From: Sedimentibacter sp. MB31-C6 | Lineage (GTDB): Bacteria; Bacillota; Clostridia; Tissierellales; Sedimentibacteraceae | DNA: 64,000 nt | NCBI RefSeq assembly: GCF_035934735.1 | Contig: NZ_CP142396.1 | Span: 1,116,001 to 1,180,000 of the forward strand | Reading direction: 5' to 3' | Shown here: piece after piece, positions 59,829-64,000 of the stretch | How the letters are laid out: each line of letters starts with the position of its first letter | How positions within the stretch are numbered: position 1 is the first letter of the stretch | Notes under the pieces: generated by a model | Told to the model about the DNA's origin: nothing | The model's database searches: none | Seen by the model: the letters and a program-made list of their open reading frames with translations, nothing else | Program-made: the position numbers and the translations under genes

Positions 59829-60809
59829 TTATTTTACATATGCATATTTTGGTTTTTTGTCTAATGCATGAATAGTATCAATGAATCTTATTGTACCTGA
59901 CTTCGAACGAGTAACCATAGAATAAGTTTTTGCTCTATTATCTGACAAATATCTAACACCTTTTAATAATTCACCATCAGATACTCCAGTAGCTGCAAAA
60001 ATAACATCGTTACCTTTGGCTAAATCCTCCATCGTTAGAATTCTATCCCACTTTTCCTGTCCAGCCATTTTTTTACATCTTTGTTCTTCTTCTTCTGACT
60101 CTGGAATTAATATCCCTTGAAATTCGCCGCCTAAGCATTTCAAAGCAGCAGCCGCTATTACGCCTTCAGGTGCTCCACCCTTACCTATCATCATATCAAC
60201 ACCAGAGTTATCAAAACATGTGGCAATTGCTGCAGCGACATCTCCTTCACCAAACAATTTGATTCTTGCTCCTATATTTCTTGCTCTATTTATTAAGTCA
60301 TGATGTCTTTCTCTATCTAGCATTGTTACTGTAACTTCTGTAATATCTTTATTTAAAGCCTTAGCAACATTATATAGATTTTTTTCAATTGAAGCTGTTA
60401 TATCAATGTGCCCAGCAGCTTTTGGACCAACTGCAATTTTATGCATATACATATCCGGTGCATGAAGCAGACATCCTTTTGGTGCCACAGCCACTACAGC
60501 CAATGCCCCAGGTAAACCCTTTGCAATTAATTTTGTACCATCAAGAGGATCCACAGCAATATCTATTTCAGGTGAATTTTCCTCCCATGTACCGATTTTT
60601 TCACCTATATAAAGCATTGGTGCTTCATCTAATTCACCTTCGCCTATTACGACAGTGCCTGAAATATCTAGTACTTGAAACATACTTCTCATTCCGTCTA
60701 CTGCTGCCTGATCTGCTATTTCTTTATTTCCTCTTCCAAAATATTTACCTGAGCCTAGTGCTGCTGCTTCTGTAACTCTAACTATATTCAATGCTAATTC
60801 TCTATCCAC
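59829..60809 (-). CDS. glpX: Fructose-1,6-bisphosphatase class II
   Basis: A 326-residue lithium-sensitive, Mn2+-dependent fructose bisphosphatase that takes part in gluconeogenesis in the cytosol. The family start DRELALNIVRVTEAAALGSGKYFGRG, the metal sites GEGELDEAPMLYIGE and DIAVDPLDGTKLIAKG, and the C-terminal FAATGVSDGELLKGVRY are all present. I begin at GTG 60809, eight bases after AAAGGAG, because the family begins there (MDRELAL); an in-frame TTG at 60836 gives nine extra residues with no ribosome site. It has its own promoter and terminator. Confidence 0.95.
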   Translation of the reverse strand: MDRELALNIVRVTEAAALGSGKYFGRGNKEIADQAAVDGMRSMFQVLDISGTVVIGEGELDEAPMLYIGEKIGTWEENSPEIDIAVDPLDGTKLIAKGLPGALAVVAVAPKGCLLHAPDMYMHKIAVGPKAAGHIDITASIEKNLYNVAKALNKDITEVTVTMLDRERHHDLINRARNIGARIKLFGEGDVAAAIATCFDNSGVDMMIGKGGAPEGVIAAAALKCLGGEFQGILIPESEEEEQRCKKMAGQEKWDRILTMEDLAKGNDVIFAATGVSDGELLKGVRYLSDNRAKTYSMVTRSKSGTIRFIDTIHALDKKPKYAYVK

Positions 60810-60841
60810 AACTTGTTCTCCTTTAATCTTATTCAATATTT

Positions 60842-60869
60842 AGTATAACATATATTTGTTTTTTCGCAA
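60842..60869 (-). promoter_or_regulatory. Putative promoter of glpX
   Basis: On the minus strand TTGCGA (60864-60869), 16 bases and TATACT (60842-60847), with an extended TG, about 30 bases before the GTG start. Confidence 0.5.
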
Positions 60870-60994
60870 ATTATGATGTAATATTTATGTTAAACGAATA
60901 TTAATCTTTTATAGTATATCATCGTAACAAAACATTGTCTATTTTTTTAAAAAATAATTTATTTTTTTTTAATTATTAATTATTAGACATTCAA

Positions 60995-61023
60995 TTGACT
61001 ATACTATTTAAATATTGTAAAAT
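60995..61023 (+). promoter_or_regulatory. Sigma-A promoter of the beta-keto acid cleavage gene
   Basis: TTGACT (60995-61000), 17 bases, TAAAAT (61018-61023), 36 bases before the start codon. Confidence 0.7.
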
Positions 61024-61059
61024 AATAGTAGGCAAAAAATTATAAAAATGGAGGTTACT

Positions 61060-61872
61060 ATGGAAAAATTAATTATCACAGCCTGTCTTACAGGAGCAGA
61101 GGTTACAAGGGAACAGCAGCCAAATTTACCTATTTCACCAGAAGAAATTGCAGAAGCTGCATATCAGTGTTATTTGGCAGGTGCTTCAATGGTACATGTT
61201 CACGCAAGAGATGCAGAAGGTAATCCGACACAAGATTATGCTGTTTACAAGGAAATTAAGGAAAAGACTGCAGAAAAATGCAACATTATTTTCCAACCAT
61301 CTACTGGTGGAGCTACTTGGCATACACCAGAGCAAAGAATGCAACCAATTGAACTAAAACCAGAAATGGCAACACTTAGCATGGGAACATGCAACTTTGC
61401 AGATGATGTTTTTATGAACACTGAAGAGAATATTAGAATTTTTGCAAAAAGAATGAATGAACTAGGAGTTAAACCTGAATTAGAGTGCTTTGAAAAAGGA
61501 ATGGTTGATACAGCTGTTCGTATGGCTAAAAAAGGTATCATTAACACTCCAATGCACTTCGATTTTGTTCTTGGTGTACCAGGTGCAATGGGAGGAGAAC
61601 TTAGAGATTTATTGTATATGGTTGATTCAATACCAGCAGGTTCTACATGGACTGTAGCAGGTGTTGGAAGATATCAACTTCCATTAAATATGGCAGCTAT
61701 AATTCTTGGAGGCCATGCTCGAACAGGATTCGAAGATAATATTTATTATAAAAAAGGTGAAATTGCAACATCAAATGCTCAATTAGTTGAAAGAGTAGCT
61801 AACTTGTCTAGGGAATTCGGACGTGAGGTAGCTACACCAGACGAAGCAAGAGCTATTTTAGGATTAAAATAA
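61060..61872 (+). CDS. Beta-keto acid cleavage enzyme (kce/BKACE, DUF849 family)
   Basis: A 270-residue Zn-dependent enzyme of the BKACE family that cleaves a beta-keto acid with acetyl-CoA, giving acetoacetate and an acyl-CoA. The best-known member, Kce, acts on 3-keto-5-aminohexanoate in lysine fermentation. MEKLIITACLTGAEVTRE, MVHVHARDAEG (two zinc His), FQPSTGGATWHTPEQRM and HARTGFEDNIYY (third zinc ligand Glu and Arg) match the family. ATG 61060 lies five bases past GGAGG. No kamA, kamDE, kdd, kal or atoAD lies near, and the gene is monocistronic with its own terminator, so its substrate is uncertain. Confidence 0.9.
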   Translation: MEKLIITACLTGAEVTREQQPNLPISPEEIAEAAYQCYLAGASMVHVHARDAEGNPTQDYAVYKEIKEKTAEKCNIIFQPSTGGATWHTPEQRMQPIELKPEMATLSMGTCNFADDVFMNTEENIRIFAKRMNELGVKPELECFEKGMVDTAVRMAKKGIINTPMHFDFVLGVPGAMGGELRDLLYMVDSIPAGSTWTVAGVGRYQLPLNMAAIILGGHARTGFEDNIYYKKGEIATSNAQLVERVANLSREFGREVATPDEARAILGLK

Positions 61873-61877
61873 AATAA

Positions 61878-61919
61878 TTGTAGGGTGCGCATATAATGCG
61901 TTCCCTACAACATTTTTTC
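61878..61919 (+). terminator. Terminator built from a GTAGGG/CCCTAC palindrome
   Basis: TTGTAGGG (61878-61885) pairs with CCCTACAA (61903-61910) around an inner GCGCAT/ATGCG stem, followed by CATTTTTTC. The same outer arms bound the element at 39911-39962, so this seems to be a terminator derived from a dispersed repeat. Confidence 0.8.
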
Positions 61920-61927
61920 TGCAATTA

Positions 61928-62989
61928 TTATTTATCTATTGCTAACTCTACTAGTTTAACAATCAAATCCTTATATTCCATACCTATTTTCTTAAGCATA
62001 GATGGATATCTACTCAAATCTGTAAGACCTGGAATTGTATTTATTTCATTAAGAATTATTTTATTATCTAAAGTTACAAACATGTCTATTCTAGACATTC
62101 CTTTACAGCCTAAAGCTTTATAAACTTTTTCAGCAATTTCTTTTGCTTCTTGTTTTAACTCATCGCTAATTCGTGCAGGACAGTAAATTTTAGAATTGTG
62201 CTGACTATACTTTTCAACATAATCAAAAAAGTCATTTTTTGTATCTATTTCATCTACTTCCCCAATTATCAATTCATCATTACCAATTACAGCACATCCA
62301 ATTTCAAAACCTTCTATCATTGTCTCAATAACAACCTTATTATCATATTCAAAGGCTTCCATTATACCCTTTTCAAATTCATCGTAATTTCTGATTTTGC
62401 TTATTCCTAAGGATGAACCATTGTTAGCAGGTTTAATAAACATAGGAAGGGAAAGTTTTTCTAAAGCTTCATCATACAGTTTTTTAACATTAAGTTTATT
62501 ACTATTTACAGCTGCAATATAAGGTGCTGTCTTAATTCCAGCCATTTCACAAATTACATGAGTAAACTCCTTGTCCATAGAAACTGCTGAAGATGTCATA
62601 TCGCATCCTACATATGATATTCCAGTCATTTGACATAACCCTTGAATAGTTCCATCTTCTCCATTTCTACCATGAAGTACTGGAAAGATACAGTCTATAT
62701 CTATTTTTTCATAAGTATTTTTATCCTCATTTAACTTAATTAGTCCTTTAAATTGACTATCCATACTTAATAATACAGGACTTAATTTTTCTTTATGCCA
62801 TGTATCATTATATACCTTATCAGCATCACCTTCATAATGTAACCATTTCCCATCTTCTGTAATTCCTATTAACGTAACATCGAATTGTTCTTTTGGAACA
62901 TTTTTAATTATTGCTGCTGCTGAATGCAAAGATACTGTGTATTCACTTGATTTTCCTCCAAATAATATTGCCAATTTTATTTTATCCAT
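61928..62989 (-). CDS. ddl: D-alanine--D-alanine/D-serine ligase, VanG-like
   Basis: A 353-residue ATP-grasp ligase that makes the dipeptide (D-Ala-D-Ala or D-Ala-D-Ser) for peptidoglycan. KIKLAILFGGKSSEYTVSLHSA, PVLHGRNGEDGTIQG, CDMTSSAVSMDKEFTHVICEMAGI, PLPMFIKPANNGSSLG-type ATP-grasp strand and NEINTIPGLTDLSRYP are seen. The SEYTVSLHSA start, the FFDYVEKYS omega loop and FEIGCAVIGNDELIIGEVDEID look closer to VanG-type ligases than to the housekeeping Ddl of Bacillus or E. coli. The omega-loop Tyr of Ddl-type enzymes is present, so specificity is unclear. It overlaps murF by one base. The call of the ligase itself is firm; the VanG subtype is from memory of family sequences. Confidence 0.9.
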   Translation of the reverse strand: MDKIKLAILFGGKSSEYTVSLHSAAAIIKNVPKEQFDVTLIGITEDGKWLHYEGDADKVYNDTWHKEKLSPVLLSMDSQFKGLIKLNEDKNTYEKIDIDCIFPVLHGRNGEDGTIQGLCQMTGISYVGCDMTSSAVSMDKEFTHVICEMAGIKTAPYIAAVNSNKLNVKKLYDEALEKLSLPMFIKPANNGSSLGISKIRNYDEFEKGIMEAFEYDNKVVIETMIEGFEIGCAVIGNDELIIGEVDEIDTKNDFFDYVEKYSQHNSKIYCPARISDELKQEAKEIAEKVYKALGCKGMSRIDMFVTLDNKIILNEINTIPGLTDLSRYPSMLKKIGMEYKDLIVKLVELAIDK

Positions 62990-64000
62990 TAATTATCCTC
63001 CTTTGTTTTTAACGTATTTACTATATATTCAAGTTTTAAAAATCTTGAACCTTTAATGAGTATAGAACAATTTTGTTCTAAAAAGTTACTCAAATATAAT
63101 GTAGCTTCTTCTTTAGTATCAAATTCTGTAATATTTGCAATGCTAGTATTCTCCCTAGCACCTTTTGCTATAAATTTAGCCTCTGCACCTATTGTAATAA
63201 GTTCATCTATTTTAACAGATGATAGATACTTTCCAACATTATAATGAACTTCATGACTCATTTCTCTATAGCCTAACATATCACCAAGAATGACAATCTT
63301 TTTATCACTTTTAAAAAGTTTAAATATATCAAGGGCAGTTTTAATGCTATCAGGGTTAGATTTATAACAATCATTAAGTATTGTACTATTCTTAATTTTA
63401 ATAACTTCATTTCTTAATCCGGTCTTCTCTATTTTTAATAGTCCAAGACGTATTTCTTCATAATTCATACCTAGTTCTTTAGCAGCTAAGATAGCAGCCA
63501 GAGCATTGAGTGCCTGATGTTTTCCTAGCATTTCCATATGTAGTTCATCGCAATTTTCATCATTAATTTTAAATGTAATCCCTTGAATATCTTCATGAAA
63601 TTCTTTAAGCCATAAAGTATTATCTTCCCTAATGCCGAAGTTCTCTTTTCTTATTTTGCTACTAATTTGTGTATTATCAACAGTATCTTGAATTAATGGA
63701 TCGTCACCAAAATATATGAATAAACCATTGCTTTTTATTCCATTTACTATTTCGAGTTTAGATTTTGCAATTTCTTCTACTGAAGGAAAATTGTCTATAT
63801 GTACAGGTCCAACACTTGTAATAATTCCAATATCTGGCTTAACTAAATGAGTTAAAAAATCTATTTCACCAGCTCTTTCCATACCCATTTCAATTACCGC
63901 GACTTCACAATCTTCATCCAAACCCAGTAATGTATAGGGTACTCCTATTTCAGTATTATAGTTGCCAACAGTTTTCTGTGTTTTATATTTTTGAGATAAC
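62989..64000 (-). CDS. murF: UDP-N-acetylmuramoyl-tripeptide--D-alanyl-D-alanine ligase (N-terminus beyond window)
   Basis: About 337 C-terminal residues of the enzyme that adds the D-Ala-D-Ala dipeptide to the UDP-MurNAc-tripeptide. The reading frame stays open to the right edge (QKTVGNYNTEIGVPYTLLGLDEDCEVAVIEMGM), with VAVIEMGMERAGEIDFLTHLVKPDIGIITSVGPVHIDNF of the Mur ATPase domain and the ILNDCYKSNPDSIKTALDIF / KIVILGDMLGYREMSHEVHYNVGKYL C-terminal region. The Walker A and N-terminal substrate domain lie outside. An ATG at 63921 is internal, not the start. The stop TAA shares one base with the ddl ATG, so murF and ddl, which supply consecutive substrates, are coupled. Confidence 0.96.
   Translation of the reverse strand, partial: LSQKYKTQKTVGNYNTEIGVPYTLLGLDEDCEVAVIEMGMERAGEIDFLTHLVKPDIGIITSVGPVHIDNFPSVEEIAKSKLEIVNGIKSNGLFIYFGDDPLIQDTVDNTQISSKIRKENFGIREDNTLWLKEFHEDIQGITFKINDENCDELHMEMLGKHQALNALAAILAAKELGMNYEEIRLGLLKIEKTGLRNEVIKIKNSTILNDCYKSNPDSIKTALDIFKLFKSDKKIVILGDMLGYREMSHEVHYNVGKYLSSVKIDELITIGAEAKFIAKGARENTSIANITEFDTKEEATLYLSNFLEQNCSILIKGSRFLKLEYIVNTLKTKEDN

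Overview
The window is about 70% A+T, with gene content typical of an anaerobic, low-GC Gram-positive bacterium of the Clostridia/Tissierellia type; a Sedimentibacter-like amino-acid fermenter is plausible, but no 16S rRNA is present to fix it. Supporting signs are the dnaX-ybaB-recR-yaaL(DUF2508) cluster, a large Bacillus/Clostridium-type SRP RNA, a GerMN-domain protein, S-layer homology domains, a Na+-translocating decarboxylase, a sensory [FeFe]-hydrogenase set, a beta-keto acid cleavage enzyme and several peptidases. Strong Shine-Dalgarno sites and consensus sigma-A promoters are common, and most transcription units end in clear intrinsic terminators.

Layout. 1-6100: 3' truncated pcrA helicase, a DUF3842 protein, a universal stress protein, a D-2-hydroxyacid dehydrogenase and a secreted SGNH-like (DUF4886) protein. 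6100-13000: a PLP aminotransferase, a tandem REP-like repeat, then a divergent 7TM-type histidine kinase / OmpR regulator pair beside an exported FMN+FAD fumarate-reductase-like lipoprotein. 13000-22000: a 2,723-residue SLH-anchored surface protein cotranscribed with a TetR regulator that has a double-palindrome operator over its start site. 22000-32000: guaA, gcvH, a flavodoxin, the beta and gamma subunits of a Na+ pump decarboxylase, an Asn-rich repeat protein, an AEC permease, an M42 and an S9 peptidase. 31600-36900: a complete branched-chain amino-acid ABC transporter operon carrying a CBS-ACT protein.

37200-40500: small membrane proteins, a double-GerMN protein, a membrane zinc-ribbon protein and an ECF S component. 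40600-41000: SRP RNA. 41000-44700: a heterodimeric ABC exporter with one degenerate ATP site and a terminator hairpin in its leader. 44800-47100: an ApbE flavin transferase with a tandem-repeat lipoprotein, probably a flavin-based extracellular electron carrier. 47300-50600: IclR, HD-domain, acyltransferase and XRE genes. 50650-56400: DUF2508, recR, ybaB, dnaX, an AIR-synthase-like/CblS-like protein, rpmE and rho. 56600-59800: NuoE-like protein, sensory [FeFe] hydrogenase with PAS, and SpoIIE-type phosphatase in overlapping frames. 59800-64000: glpX, a kce-like gene, a VanG-like D-Ala ligase and truncated murF.

The most interesting material is the hydrogenase-phosphatase signalling cassette, the two flavin-lipoprotein loci that may form one extracellular electron route, the TetR-controlled giant surface protein, the Asn-rich octad-repeat protein, the candidate attenuated ABC exporter, and three families of short hairpin repeats that occur without any transposase in the window. 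No tRNA, rRNA 16S/23S/5S, CRISPR array, transposase or prophage gene was seen.
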